Source: Treponema sp. (GTDB lineage Bacteria > Spirochaetota > Spirochaetia > Treponematales > Treponemataceae). From it: DNA of 64,000 bases. Each line of letters starts with the position of its first letter. The first letter of the stretch is position 1. Below are positions 45,636 through 55,661 of the stretch, one piece after another. Position numbers and translations under genes: made by a program. The notes below the pieces were generated by a model. That model searched no databases. It worked only from the letters and a program-made list of their open reading frames with translations, and was not told the DNA's origin. The stretch covers positions 22,118 through 86,117 of the forward strand of contig JAFOCI010000079.1 in assembly GCA_017381365.1 (NCBI GenBank). The letters are read 5' to 3'.

Positions 45636-46664
45636 ATGAAAAAATCTATTTTTTTTCTTTTATATCTATTAGTTATTTTCGCTTCATCTGCAGAAATTCC
45701 CTCTGAAATAAAAGGCATCTGGAAAGGCGACGACAGATATATTTTTATTGGCGAAGAAAATCAATTTGCTGTAATTCTGAAGGAATATTATGGCTGGTAT
45801 TACGACAGAGTCGTTGAACCAGAAGAATTTTCAAACATTTCTGCTCGAAAAAGAAACATTTCAACACAAAAAAATGCACACCACTATACTGTGGATTTTA
45901 AAAAAATTTCAGAAAATGTCCCTGTATGGGAAATGACAGTAAAAGTTGATAAAAAAACAAAATCAATAATTCCAATTGCCTTGACCGAAAACGAAATTTA
46001 CCTGAAATTTCTTATAAAAATTCCCTATTCTGCTGATTCTTCAAAAGGTTCCCTTACTACAGAAAATGATGAATATGCTGACGGCCAGTTTGCCAACTCC
46101 AATTATGGATACTGGCAGGGAGTAAACGAAAGTGATTCCATAAGAATTTCTGGAAGGAACAACAGCAAGGATATTATTTCCTGGTACATGACAGAAAACG
46201 GAAATTACAGATTGCGTTTCTGGCAGACAGACATGCTTTATGAAGATTCAAAAGCTGCATTCTCTGATGAAAATAAGCTTTATACAGTAAACAAGCATAT
46301 ATTCAGCGCCGGACAGAATTATTCCTGCGTAAACGGCCGGTCTTCTAACATTCGAAATGTAGAAAAATATCCAGATTTCCCGTTTTCAAGTAAACTTGAC
46401 AGCACAGGAAATCTTCTTTTACCAGAAAAACCCTATCTTACAAAAGTAACAGATAAAAACTCTGCAGAAGAACTGATGAAAATTGTGGAAGAAGCTAATA
46501 AACAACGAAAACCTGATCCTCCTCCACTTTTTCCTGCAGAAGACCTGGACTGGCACTGGGATTTAATTAATCAACTTGAAAAAGGAAATAAGATTATCGA
46601 AAAAGTGCGTGAACGTCAGAAAAAGTTTGGACCTAGAGCTCAAGACATTGAAAAGAAAAAATAG
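45636..46664 (+). CDS. Secreted protein of unknown function
   Basis: About 342 residues from the ATG at 45636, which begins a good signal peptide (KKSIFFLLYLLVIFASSAE, cleaved near residue 19). The frame stays open to a TTG at 45591, but the signal favours the ATG. No Shine-Dalgarno precedes it. The mature protein is rich in Asp, Lys, Tyr and Trp (GIWKGDDRYIFIGEENQFAVIL), with a Glu/Lys-rich tail (EDLDWHWDLINQLEKGNKIIEKVRERQKKFG). No known domain recognised. Its end is six bases from thiI. Confidence 0.55.
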   Translation: MKKSIFFLLYLLVIFASSAEIPSEIKGIWKGDDRYIFIGEENQFAVILKEYYGWYYDRVVEPEEFSNISARKRNISTQKNAHHYTVDFKKISENVPVWEMTVKVDKKTKSIIPIALTENEIYLKFLIKIPYSADSSKGSLTTENDEYADGQFANSNYGYWQGVNESDSIRISGRNNSKDIISWYMTENGNYRLRFWQTDMLYEDSKAAFSDENKLYTVNKHIFSAGQNYSCVNGRSSNIRNVEKYPDFPFSSKLDSTGNLLLPEKPYLTKVTDKNSAEELMKIVEEANKQRKPDPPPLFPAEDLDWHWDLINQLEKGNKIIEKVRERQKKFGPRAQDIEKKK

Positions 46665-46670
46665 TATAGT

Positions 46671-47849
46671 ATGAATATGGTAACTTATTTAGGAAAAATC
46701 GGTGAGCTTTCATTGAAAGGCTCAAACATTAAATTTTTTGAAAGACTTCTTGTAAAAAACACAAAAGACTGTCTGAAAGGTCTGGATCTTAAAATCGCAC
46801 TTTTTGCAGGCCGTCTTTACATTGACTGTAAAGAGGAAGACTGCGAAACAGTTGAAAACGTTCTTCGTCATCTTCTTGGTATTACTGGCTGGGCACGTAC
46901 AATTACCTGCGAAAAAGATATTGAATCTATAAAAAAAGCTGTAAGAATTTGTGCAGAACAGGCAAAAGAATTAAAAAAAGCTGAAACCTTTAAAATCGAA
47001 GCAAAACGGGCAGATAAGAGCTTTCCGTTAAATTCTTATGAACTTGCCGTAGAGGCGGCATCCAGTGTATATGATGACAAATTCATGGATGTTGACGTTC
47101 ATAATCCTGATGTGCGAATTTACATTGAGGTCCGCGAACGTGTTTTTGTATACAGCGATGCTCAGACAGGCTGTAGAGGTTTACCAGCTGGATGCAGCGG
47201 AAACGGTCTTTTGCTCCTTTCAGGTGGGCTGGACTCCCCTGTTGCCGGTTACAGAATGATGAGACGTGGCATGAAAGTTCAGTGCGTATATTTCCATTCA
47301 TATCCATACACATCAATAGAAGCTCAGCAGAAAGTTGAAGAACTAGCCGCAAAACTTTCACTTTTTGGCCTGAATACATATCTGAATATTGTTCCATTTA
47401 CAGATGTTCAGATGAAAATCAAGGAAAAAGCACCAGAAGAATGGTCAACCCTTATGCTTCGCGTGTGCATGATGAAAGTTGCAAATATGCTGGCAGAGCG
47501 AATTGGTGCAGACTGCATAATCACAGGGGAAAGTCTTGGTCAGGTAGCAAGTCAGACGATGGAAAATATGAACATTACAGAACATTTTGCAGAACGTCCG
47601 CTTTTGCGCCCGTTAATCGGAATGGATAAAGAAGAAATCATTGACACTGCAAATTTTATTGATACTTACAACACTTCCATTCTTCCTTATGAAGACTGCT
47701 GCGTTCTTTTTTCTCCAAAACACCCAGTCTTAAGAGGTCGTATTGAAGATGCAGAAAGAATTTATAATGAAATTGATTGTTTTGATTTAATCAAAGAATC
47801 TTACGAAAAAAGAGACGTTAAACATTACTTTTTTGGAAAAGAAGTTTAG
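46671..47849 (+). CDS. thiI: tRNA 4-thiouridine synthase ThiI
   Basis: 392 residues: ferredoxin-like N-terminus and THUMP domain (about 1-165), then the PP-loop ATPase with SGGLDSP at residues 184-190, GRGMKVQCVYFHSYPYTS after it, and a late IITGESLGQVASQTMENM. No rhodanese domain, so sulfur is delivered some other way. Makes s4U8 in tRNA and helps thiazole synthesis. A TATAGT stands directly before the first ATG, so the third residue (second ATG at 46677) may be the real start. The tail overlaps the opposing glycosyltransferase gene by 32 bases. Confidence 0.93.
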   Translation: MNMVTYLGKIGELSLKGSNIKFFERLLVKNTKDCLKGLDLKIALFAGRLYIDCKEEDCETVENVLRHLLGITGWARTITCEKDIESIKKAVRICAEQAKELKKAETFKIEAKRADKSFPLNSYELAVEAASSVYDDKFMDVDVHNPDVRIYIEVRERVFVYSDAQTGCRGLPAGCSGNGLLLLSGGLDSPVAGYRMMRRGMKVQCVYFHSYPYTSIEAQQKVEELAAKLSLFGLNTYLNIVPFTDVQMKIKEKAPEEWSTLMLRVCMMKVANMLAERIGADCIITGESLGQVASQTMENMNITEHFAERPLLRPLIGMDKEEIIDTANFIDTYNTSILPYEDCCVLFSPKHPVLRGRIEDAERIYNEIDCFDLIKESYEKRDVKHYFFGKEV

Positions 47850-48954
47850 CAACTTTTGAAGAGTCCGTATCAATTACGACACTATCAAAATTTTTCTTCA
47901 TTTTTTCATCAAACGAGCTGTCATTAAGCAGCTCGTTTATTTTTTTATATATGTGTCTTGGCTTTTGAATAAAGAAACCAACTTTATGATTTACCGCAAA
48001 ACGCATGTTTCCCAGTTCCTGGTTATGAATATACTTACAGATAATTACCGGCTTACGACAGGAAAGAACCTCAAAAAGAGTTGCCGGTCCCGCTTTAATT
48101 ACAGCACAGTCACAAATCTTCACAAGTTCATCAAGAAAATCAACAAAACCAAAAACATGCAAATCAAGCCGAGGATTTGCAATTCTCAGCAAATTAAACT
48201 GCCTTTTCTTTACTACATCTCGCCCACAAATTATTGCAGTTGAAAAATTTGCCCTATGAATTAAACATTGATTTATGATTTCTGTTGCACCAGGAAGACC
48301 TTCGCCTCCACCAACAAGAAGGACAATTTTTTTATTTGGATCAAAACCATGTTTAATTTTCAACGCTGTAATCTCAGAATCAGACATAGGATTTCTGAAT
48401 TTGCCGTTCATTAAAAAAGGGATAACAGTAACATTCTCTGCTGGAACACCGTTTTTTACCGCCAGTCTTTTTGCTTCATCTGAGTAAACCATGTAATTAA
48501 GACTTTTTACGTTGAACCATGGATTAGGCACAGTAAAAGGATCTGTTACAATTACAGTAAAATTAATGTGCCAGGGAATATTTTTTATAACTTCTTTCAA
48601 AAAAGGATTAAGAGCAAAATGAAAAGAAACAATATCTGTCGGATGCTCTTTTAATATCTGTTTTCTTAAAAAACGGTTAGTTTCTGGACAAAGCAGATAA
48701 GTAAGAACAGACTGAAGAATCTTACTCTGTCCTAAATCATACACAATAGGAAATAATCCATGAATATAATTGCAGGAATAATTGTATCCTTTCTCAAATA
48801 AAAGATGACCAAGTCCATGAGAACTAAAACCGCGCACAATTTTTACGTCAGCGTCAGGCTGTTCATTTTTCATTGCGTCAGAGAGAACATTTGCAGCAGA
48901 CTTATGACCCGCTCCTGTATCAAGATAATAAAACAGAAATTTTCTTTTATCCAT
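47818..48954 (-). CDS. GT28-type glycosyltransferase (MGDG synthase/UgtP-like)
   Basis: 378 residues. The N-terminus FLFYYLDTGAGHKSAANVLSDAM and the central LVGGGEGLPGATEIINQCL and VIKAGPATLFEVLSCRKPVIICKYIHNQELGN match the MurG/MGDG-synthase-like GT28 family that adds sugars to diacylglycerol. No membrane helix; probably peripheral at the inner membrane. Not MurG itself: the usual MurG signatures are missing. Spirochaetes carry galactolipids and glucolipids, which fits. Overlaps thiI tail-to-tail. Confidence 0.8.
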   Translation of the reverse strand: MDKRKFLFYYLDTGAGHKSAANVLSDAMKNEQPDADVKIVRGFSSHGLGHLLFEKGYNYSCNYIHGLFPIVYDLGQSKILQSVLTYLLCPETNRFLRKQILKEHPTDIVSFHFALNPFLKEVIKNIPWHINFTVIVTDPFTVPNPWFNVKSLNYMVYSDEAKRLAVKNGVPAENVTVIPFLMNGKFRNPMSDSEITALKIKHGFDPNKKIVLLVGGGEGLPGATEIINQCLIHRANFSTAIICGRDVVKKRQFNLLRIANPRLDLHVFGFVDFLDELVKICDCAVIKAGPATLFEVLSCRKPVIICKYIHNQELGNMRFAVNHKVGFFIQKPRHIYKKINELLNDSSFDEKMKKNFDSVVIDTDSSKVAKLLFQKSNV

Positions 48955-48959
48955 AATCC

Positions 48960-50672
48960 TTAATACTTAATTGTCACTCCTGCCCTAAAGTAATGATTCT
49001 GAGATTTATGAAGATTATTTTTCCAGTTTTCTCGAGCCATTTTAACCTGTTCTATAGTTTCGTATCTTTCAGGAAAAATAGGATTATCAACACCATCATT
49101 TACTATATATTCAAAAGAATAACCTGCATTAAAGGATATAGAAGCAGAATGCTTATTTCGCAACTCGTAATCTACATCAATGCCAATTCTAAAAACAGTC
49201 ATTTTAGAATCCTGATTAAGCAGGCCTGTTTCTTCCTTTGCAGATTCAAGATTATGAGTTATCTGCTTTAAAGAACCATCAGTAACAGCCCCAGAAGGAA
49301 GCATTAAAACATCCTTATCATCTAAATTTTCGTACTGGTTTGCATGCTGCATGAATTTAGACGCAGTTGTTACAGAAAATCGTTTTATTGGTGCAAACTG
49401 AATTGCTATTCCCAACTGATGAGAATTTGGTAAAAGTTCAGTTCCCATGCATAAACCATAATTAGTGTAATCAGAAAAATTGTATTTTTTATCACTACTA
49501 TCACATGATGTATATGTATAAGGAGTAACAATACAATAATCTAATTTTATATATCTGAAAAGAGAATACTTTGGAGTATAGATGATACCAGTTTTAAATG
49601 CCCCTCGTATAGCTGCATCATTCCATTTAAGCTTTATAAACGGCTTTAAATCAATATCATTCATCATAAAATCTGTACTAATTGAAAAACAGGGAAGAAT
49701 ATTAGTCTGAAAACTTATTCCAGAAAGAACATTTTCTGAAAAACCACTTACCCTTGAAATCAACGCCCAGGGAGCTGGCAGGAGATAGGCCGGGTTAAAA
49801 TAATTCCCGTATACAGCAGATTCATAATACGATACAGAAAATTTATTTTGCATCAAGGGTATTTTTATGGAGTGAAACGATAAAGCTTTACACCACTTGA
49901 ATTCATCTGAATTGTTATAACCTTGAGCAACAGGAAAACCAACCATCTGAGTATATTCAAACCCTTTTGAAACAAAATTTATATTAGCATTTGCCAGCTG
50001 ATATGATGAAGGATTCAGAATCAAATCATCATCTGGAAAAATACCAAATCCAACACGATTAAATCCTAATGAACCATAAATATTTTTGTTTCCAAAGGAA
50101 ATTGCACCATTCAAATCTAATAGAAAATCAATGCTGCCTTCCTTAAAAGACAAATCATCAATTTTCAAATATTCACTATTTTTTTCACAGTATGGAAATA
50201 CCGATAACGGACTGTCATCATTTGAAATTCCTCTTAAACCAAAATCATAAGAAATTCCAAAATAAGGGTTGAATTTTATATCTCCACCTAAACTCGCTTT
50301 TGCAGAGGCGATTTTATAATCATCAACATATTCGGTTTTATTGTCGTCACCGTATTCTCTATTATAAAATCTGCTGTTTCCTGTACCAGAAAGTGTAAGA
50401 TGAATTTTTCTGCCAAAATATCTATTGTAATAATCTTCTGCCCTCTGTTTATCAGCTTTATCTTCTACGTCTTTCACAACTAAAAGGATTTCTTCAATAA
50501 CTGCCGGAGAATATGGCTTTAACTGAGGCAGATAATCAATATAGCCTTTACTTAACCAGCCCTGAGCATCAAGATAAAAATCATTATTTGGATCAACCGA
50601 TACTTGTGAAAAAATATTATTTATTGAGAAAAAGAAAAAAATAAACGACAATAAAAAAAAGTTTTTTTTCAT
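48960..50672 (-). CDS. Outer-membrane beta-barrel protein
   Basis: 570 residues with a signal peptide (KNFFLLSFIFFFFSINNIFS, about 1-22). The start of the mature part (PNNDFYLDAQGWLSKGYIDYLPQLKPYSP) has the look of Wzi or other capsule-assembly barrels. Long amphipathic beta segments and a C-terminal aromatic end (FRAGVTIKY) point to an outer-membrane barrel. The specific function is not clear. Separated by five bases from the glycosyltransferase gene, so possibly cotranscribed. Confidence 0.65.
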   Translation of the reverse strand: MKKNFFLLSFIFFFFSINNIFSQVSVDPNNDFYLDAQGWLSKGYIDYLPQLKPYSPAVIEEILLVVKDVEDKADKQRAEDYYNRYFGRKIHLTLSGTGNSRFYNREYGDDNKTEYVDDYKIASAKASLGGDIKFNPYFGISYDFGLRGISNDDSPLSVFPYCEKNSEYLKIDDLSFKEGSIDFLLDLNGAISFGNKNIYGSLGFNRVGFGIFPDDDLILNPSSYQLANANINFVSKGFEYTQMVGFPVAQGYNNSDEFKWCKALSFHSIKIPLMQNKFSVSYYESAVYGNYFNPAYLLPAPWALISRVSGFSENVLSGISFQTNILPCFSISTDFMMNDIDLKPFIKLKWNDAAIRGAFKTGIIYTPKYSLFRYIKLDYCIVTPYTYTSCDSSDKKYNFSDYTNYGLCMGTELLPNSHQLGIAIQFAPIKRFSVTTASKFMQHANQYENLDDKDVLMLPSGAVTDGSLKQITHNLESAKEETGLLNQDSKMTVFRIGIDVDYELRNKHSASISFNAGYSFEYIVNDGVDNPIFPERYETIEQVKMARENWKNNLHKSQNHYFRAGVTIKY

Positions 50673-50734
50673 ATTATATAAATATACTTGTTTATTGCTT
50701 GAATTACAAGTTATGTGATATTCTTATATGAAAA

Positions 50735-51592
50735 ATGAAAGCTTCTGAAAAAAAAATCCTGTACAATTTATTTAAAACAGCCAGTGACAATTATTACGGA
50801 TACTCTTCTCCTGAATACAATTCTGAAATTAACTTTTGGGATGATGTGGAAATTCAGAAAATTAAAACACAACCAGAACAGAAAGAAAACAATGCTGAAA
50901 AACATGTTTCTTTTGATGCAGAACAAAGCAAAATAGACGAAATTTCTGAAATCAGGAACGAAACCGAAGAAAATTCTTCTGAAAAAAATAAATCCCATTC
51001 CATTACAATGCATGAGCTTTCAGAAAAAATAAAAGCCTGCAAAAATTGTGAACTTTGTACCAATAGAAATAATTCTGTGCCTGGTCAGGGTGTTGAACAT
51101 CCGGCTGTTCTTGTAATTGGCGAAGGTCCCGGCGAAGAAGAAGATAAACAGGGCTTACCGTTTGTTGGTCCTGCCGGTCAGCTTTTAGACAAAATGCTTG
51201 CGTCAATTCAGCTGGACAGGAACATCAACTGCTATATCGCCAACACTGTAAAGTGTCGTCCTCCCTACAATAGAGATCCGTCTCCGGAAGAAGCTGCTGC
51301 ATGCCGTTCTTTTCTTGACGCTCAAATTCATATCTTAAAACCAAAAATCATTCTTCTGGTTGGCAAGGTTGCATTAAGGAACCTTATGAATATTCAAGGG
51401 GAAATTTCACTTCGAAGGTACAGAGGTCAAATTTACGAATACAACGGAATTCCTTTGATTGTGACCTACCATCCTAGCGCGCTTTTAAGAAACGCAGATT
51501 ATAAAAGACCTGCCTGGGAGGATCTGAAATTCTTTAAGACTAAGCTCCTGGAGCTTGTGCCTGATTACGCTAAGAATTTTCCACAGCAATGA
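50735..51592 (+). CDS. Uracil-DNA glycosylase, family 4 (Fe-S type)
   Basis: 285 residues. Residues 1-85 are a charged linker not needed for the core. The glycosylase domain then carries the [4Fe-4S] cysteines (KNCELCTNRN and a later VKCRPP), the catalytic GEGPGEEEDKQGLPFVGPAGQLLDKML, and TYHPSALLRN. Removes uracil from DNA. The ATG at 50735 is the best start; upstream bases are AT-rich with no strong Shine-Dalgarno. ATGA overlap with priA. Confidence 0.92.
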   Translation: MKASEKKILYNLFKTASDNYYGYSSPEYNSEINFWDDVEIQKIKTQPEQKENNAEKHVSFDAEQSKIDEISEIRNETEENSSEKNKSHSITMHELSEKIKACKNCELCTNRNNSVPGQGVEHPAVLVIGEGPGEEEDKQGLPFVGPAGQLLDKMLASIQLDRNINCYIANTVKCRPPYNRDPSPEEAAACRSFLDAQIHILKPKIILLVGKVALRNLMNIQGEISLRRYRGQIYEYNGIPLIVTYHPSALLRNADYKRPAWEDLKFFKTKLLELVPDYAKNFPQQ

Positions 51593-53592
51593 CATACCTT
51601 CAGATAGTTCTGAACATTCCGTTGAATCAGACCTTTACATATTCTTATATTCCTCAGGAAAATGAAAAAGCCGAATTAAAGCCAGAAATTGGAAAACGGG
51701 CTGAAATCAGGTTTGGTAACAGAAAAGCAGTAGGATTTATCGTTGCTGTTTCAGAAACTATTCCAGAAAATTGCCCTGTTGGAGCAGAAAAAATCAGGCC
51801 TGTTACAAAAATTATAGACACAGAGCCTTTATTCACTGAAGAAATTTTTGAACTTGCTCAATGGATAAGCAAATACTATCTCTGTTCCATTGGAGAAGCT
51901 GTTTTTTCAATAATTCCTTCCCGCGGAAAGCGTGAATCCAGCGCAGCAGGTTTTTCATTTGACAGCGAACTTTCCGAAAAATCATCAAATACACTTTCAG
52001 ATGAACAGGAAGAAGCCGTAAAAGCAATAACTTTATCTGCTCAGTCAGGAAAAGCTACTTACCACTATCTTTACGGCCCTACAGGAACAGGAAAAACAGA
52101 AGTTTTTCTACAGAGCGCAGAATGGCTTTTGAACAGTGGAAAAGGCGTAATATATCTTGTTCCAGAAATAGGACTTACACCTCAGGTTGTAAAAGCCGTT
52201 GTGAACAGATTTGGAAACACAGCAGCCGTCCTGCATTCTGGTTTAACACCAAGCCAGAAACTTACAGAGTGGAAAAAAATCCTGCACAAAGAAGCAAGAA
52301 TCGTAATCGGAGCCCGCAGCGCAGTTTTTGCCCCCGTTCCAGATTTAGGAATGATTATAATTGATGAAGAGCATGACGGCTCTTACAAATCTGGTGAAAC
52401 GCCTAGATATCATGCCCGCCAGGCTGCAATGCACAGATGTGCAAAACTTGGAATTCCTCTTGTTATGGGAAGCGCAACTCCTTCGGTGGAAGCATGGCAG
52501 CTTATGATTCAAAAACGGCTTATAGCTCACACACTTTCAAAACGTCTGGCAGGTGGCGCAATGCCTGTCATTAAAACCATTGATTTGTCTAAATTCAAAA
52601 ATCCAGGCTGTATTTCACCAGAACTGGCAGACGAAATTCAGAAAACAATTGACGGCAAAAAACAGGTAATTCTTTTTTTAAACAGACGTGGATTTACTCA
52701 TTTTTTCCGATGCAACCAGTGTGGTTATGAAATTAAATGTAAAAACTGTTCAGTTCCAATGACCTATCATAAAAATGAAAACAGAGTGCGCTGTCATTAC
52801 TGCGGCTGGAGTGCCGACCCTCCTGTATTTTGCCCTCAATGCGGTTCTCTTGACGTTGGTTACAGCGGATTTGGAACAGAGTACATTGAATCAGAAACCC
52901 ACGCAAAATTTCCAAACGCCAGAATTATTCGCATCGACACTGATTCACTTACTAAAAAAGGTGAACTGGAAGAAAAACTGACAGCCTTCAGAAATGGTGA
53001 ATACGACATCATGCTGGGTACACAAATGGTTGCAAAAGGTCTGAATTTTCCGAATCTTCAGCTGGTAGGCGTTATTCTTGCAGATACAGGACTTCACATG
53101 CCAGATTTCAGAGCCAGTGAGCGCACTTTCAGTTTGATTACACAGGTTGCAGGTCGTGCGGGAAGGTTTTTTCCAGATGGAAAAGTTCTTGTGCAGACCT
53201 ACAATCCCCACAGAGAACCTATTTTCTTCGCCTGCAAAGGAAATATCGCCGGTTTTTACAGTTACGAGCTTAACCAGCGTAAACTTTTAGGATTTCCGCC
53301 TTTCAGCAGACTTGTAAGACTTGTATTCAGAAGCGCAAATCAGGCTCAGGCTTCAAACTGTGCAGATCAGGCAGCTGATATTCTGGAATCTCTTTGCGGT
53401 AAAAATGCAGATGTCATAGGTCCTGCTGAATGCCCTGTTTCCAAAATTTCTATGAACTACAGATTTCAGATTATTTTGCGGGGACTTAATATTTCAGTAA
53501 TGCAACAGGCTGCAAACAGACTACTAACAGATTACTCTCACCCTCAAAGCGTTTACATCGAGTGTGATATTGATCCAGTTTCGTTAATGTAA
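51589..53592 (+). CDS. priA: Primosomal replication helicase PriA
   Basis: 667 residues: N-terminal DNA-binding domain, Walker A GPTGTGKTE, DEEH box (IIIDEEHDGSYKSGETPRYHARQAA), zinc-binding segment with eight cysteines (CNQCGYEIKCKNCSVPM...CHYCGWSADPPVFCPQCG), and helicase motifs through VAGRAGRF. Slightly shorter than the E. coli protein. Restarts stalled replication forks. Start overlaps the glycosylase stop by four bases; ends one base before the truA stop on the opposite strand. Confidence 0.96.
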   Translation: MTYLQIVLNIPLNQTFTYSYIPQENEKAELKPEIGKRAEIRFGNRKAVGFIVAVSETIPENCPVGAEKIRPVTKIIDTEPLFTEEIFELAQWISKYYLCSIGEAVFSIIPSRGKRESSAAGFSFDSELSEKSSNTLSDEQEEAVKAITLSAQSGKATYHYLYGPTGTGKTEVFLQSAEWLLNSGKGVIYLVPEIGLTPQVVKAVVNRFGNTAAVLHSGLTPSQKLTEWKKILHKEARIVIGARSAVFAPVPDLGMIIIDEEHDGSYKSGETPRYHARQAAMHRCAKLGIPLVMGSATPSVEAWQLMIQKRLIAHTLSKRLAGGAMPVIKTIDLSKFKNPGCISPELADEIQKTIDGKKQVILFLNRRGFTHFFRCNQCGYEIKCKNCSVPMTYHKNENRVRCHYCGWSADPPVFCPQCGSLDVGYSGFGTEYIESETHAKFPNARIIRIDTDSLTKKGELEEKLTAFRNGEYDIMLGTQMVAKGLNFPNLQLVGVILADTGLHMPDFRASERTFSLITQVAGRAGRFFPDGKVLVQTYNPHREPIFFACKGNIAGFYSYELNQRKLLGFPPFSRLVRLVFRSANQAQASNCADQAADILESLCGKNADVIGPAECPVSKISMNYRFQIILRGLNISVMQQAANRLLTDYSHPQSVYIECDIDPVSLM

Positions 53593-54384
53593 CTACTGGT
53601 GAACCCTGACTCCATCAAAATTGATTTTGTAAAGAAAGAGCCCATTGGCAGGTGCCGTTGCCCCTGCCTTTTTCCGGTCTTTTGCTTCAAGAATTTTTTT
53701 CATTGAATCTAAAGGAGCGCCAGTTCTGTCAAGATTTATTAATGTACCTGTTATGGTTCGAACCATTTTCCACAGAAATGCATTTGCTTCGATTTCAAAC
53801 ACAATCATTTCCCTTCCGTCTAAAGGATTTAACTGAGTAAAAAAATGGGCATTATTCAGATAACGGAAAGTTGACAGACTCATATCACCACTGGCAGCAA
53901 AGCTTGCGCAATCAATTTCTCCACGTAAACATTCTGCAAGTGTATTAAGACGCTCTAAATTCGGATGATAATTTACAAACCAGGCATAACGAGTCTGAAA
54001 AGCGTGAATTTTTTCAGGGCATATAAAATACCTGTAAACCCGGCTTGTTGCACTGAATCTTGCGTTGAATTCTTCAGGAACTTCTTTGGCATCAATTATG
54101 CGTATGTCCTGAGGAAGAAAACTGTTTATGGCAATTGGATATTTTTCTACAGGAATGGAATCAACAGTTGAGACAAAATTTGCAGCCTGCCCCATTGCAT
54201 GAACTCCGCTGTCTGTGCGACCAGATCCATAAAGAATAACCGGTTCTTTATGAATTTTTTCCAAAGCTTTTTCAATTTCGCCCTGTACAGTTCTCTGATA
54301 ATTCTTTACTTCACCCCAATCCTGACGCTGCCAGCCGCAGAAATCAGTTCCATCATAAGAAATTGTAAGCAGAATATTACGCAC
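53593..54384 (-). CDS. truA: tRNA pseudouridine synthase TruA
   Basis: 263 residues. Catalytic motif GSGRTDSGVHAMGQAANF with its essential Asp, plus FSATSRVYRYFI and the C-terminal MVRTITGTLINLDR. Makes pseudouridine at tRNA positions 38-40. Convergent with priA; last gene of the leftward block from dxs. Confidence 0.95.
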   Translation of the reverse strand: MRNILLTISYDGTDFCGWQRQDWGEVKNYQRTVQGEIEKALEKIHKEPVILYGSGRTDSGVHAMGQAANFVSTVDSIPVEKYPIAINSFLPQDIRIIDAKEVPEEFNARFSATSRVYRYFICPEKIHAFQTRYAWFVNYHPNLERLNTLAECLRGEIDCASFAASGDMSLSTFRYLNNAHFFTQLNPLDGREMIVFEIEANAFLWKMVRTITGTLINLDRTGAPLDSMKKILEAKDRKKAGATAPANGLFLYKINFDGVRVHQ

Positions 54385-54393
54385 TAAATTATC

Positions 54394-55284
54394 CTAAAAA
54401 TCGTCGTCATTAACTTCTTTTGTAAGGCGGTCATATAAATCCCTTGCCTTTTCAAGAAGTGGTCCAGGTTTGTTCTTGGAAGATTTTCCAAGACCAAAAA
54501 TACGGGCAATTGCAGTCTTAGATTCACTAAGCTTTTTAAGTCTCAGCTGAAGATCATCCTTCTGTCCATAAGTGTATTCCAGTAAACCGCAAAGATATAT
54601 TACACCATCCCAGCCATAATTTTTATCCATGTCTGGTCCAAAATTTCCAAGTGTTGAAGACTTTTCAGTTCTGTCTGTTTCACATAAAATTCCCTGCTGA
54701 TAAAAGAAAAGAGCTTTTCTGTACATTGCCTGGGAAATAAATTCAAAATTATGGCCGGGAACAGCCAGATCAAGTTCATGAGTAAGCCAGGCCAGACGCA
54801 AAGAAAGAAATGCGGATTTCATTGTAGGAAGCATTTCTGGATTTACCTTAGAATATGTAAGGAGCGCAAGATAATACATTGCACAACCGTCAAAAAGGGT
54901 ACGTTCATGCTTTAAATTAAAATGAGGAAAAACATTGTTTACTTTATCCTTACGCTCATCACGACTTTCAAAAAGCCTGTCTGTATCCTCTTTCTTTTTT
55001 AATTCCGTAAAATCAGACCAAAGCATTGCTGTATAACAGTAAGGACAAGCGCCAATTTCATAGATAAGCGGATAAATACGTCCAAATTTAGCAGATGGTT
55101 CAAAAATTCGGTGAAGATCGTCTGTAAGTCCACCGGCAATCATACGACCATTTCCGCTTCGCATAACCTCTTTTTCAAAGGCTTTTTTGCACACAGGACA
55201 GATTATCTTATCTTTAGAAAAATATGATATAGCAGGCTTTTTCTTTTCTGAATCAGTCTTTTTTCTGCTTGAAGAAGATACCAC
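54394..55284 (-). CDS. DUF2225 protein
   Basis: 296 residues. Near the N-terminus ICPVCKKAFEKEVMRSGNGRMIAGGLTDDLHRIFEPSAKFGRIYPLIYEIGACPYCYTAML gives two Cys-x2-Cys pairs (CPVC and CPYC) that could bind zinc. The remainder is helical. Belongs to the DUF2225 family, which has no assigned function. Encoded between acpS and truA, three bases from the former. Confidence 0.85.
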   Translation of the reverse strand: MVSSSSRKKTDSEKKKPAISYFSKDKIICPVCKKAFEKEVMRSGNGRMIAGGLTDDLHRIFEPSAKFGRIYPLIYEIGACPYCYTAMLWSDFTELKKKEDTDRLFESRDERKDKVNNVFPHFNLKHERTLFDGCAMYYLALLTYSKVNPEMLPTMKSAFLSLRLAWLTHELDLAVPGHNFEFISQAMYRKALFFYQQGILCETDRTEKSSTLGNFGPDMDKNYGWDGVIYLCGLLEYTYGQKDDLQLRLKKLSESKTAIARIFGLGKSSKNKPGPLLEKARDLYDRLTKEVNDDDF

Positions 55285-55286
55285 GT

Positions 55287-55661
55287 TTACCTCGCTTCTA
55301 TTACAACAAATGCTGTTGCATATTCTTTTTCATGACTTAATGATACATGAATTATCGGATTTTCGCATTTACTTTCTAATAAATCTTTTGCCTTATTTTC
55401 AACTTTCAGCTCAGGTCTGCCGTTTTCATCATTCACAATATAAATATCTTTCATATCATAACCGGCAAGACCAACACCAAGAGCTTTGCCAAAGGCTTCT
55501 TTTGCAGCAAAACGAGCGGCGTAATGTTCACAGGCAGACTGAATTGAACGGCAATTATTAATTTCGGCAGCATTAAAAAAACGGGGAATCATTTTTTCAT
55601 CCTTCACCCACTTTTCAAATCTTGAAACTTTAGAAATATCTACACCGATTCCAATAATCAT
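55287..55661 (-). CDS. acpS: Holo-[acyl-carrier-protein] synthase
   Basis: 124 residues, normal AcpS length. IGIGVDISKVSRFEKWV holds the Mg-binding Asp, and ARFAAKEAFGKALGVG the second conserved motif. Attaches phosphopantetheine to acyl carrier protein. Start overlaps the cdaR stop by four bases. Confidence 0.95.
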   Translation of the reverse strand: MIIGIGVDISKVSRFEKWVKDEKMIPRFFNAAEINNCRSIQSACEHYAARFAAKEAFGKALGVGLAGYDMKDIYIVNDENGRPELKVENKAKDLLESKCENPIIHVSLSHEKEYATAFVVIEAR

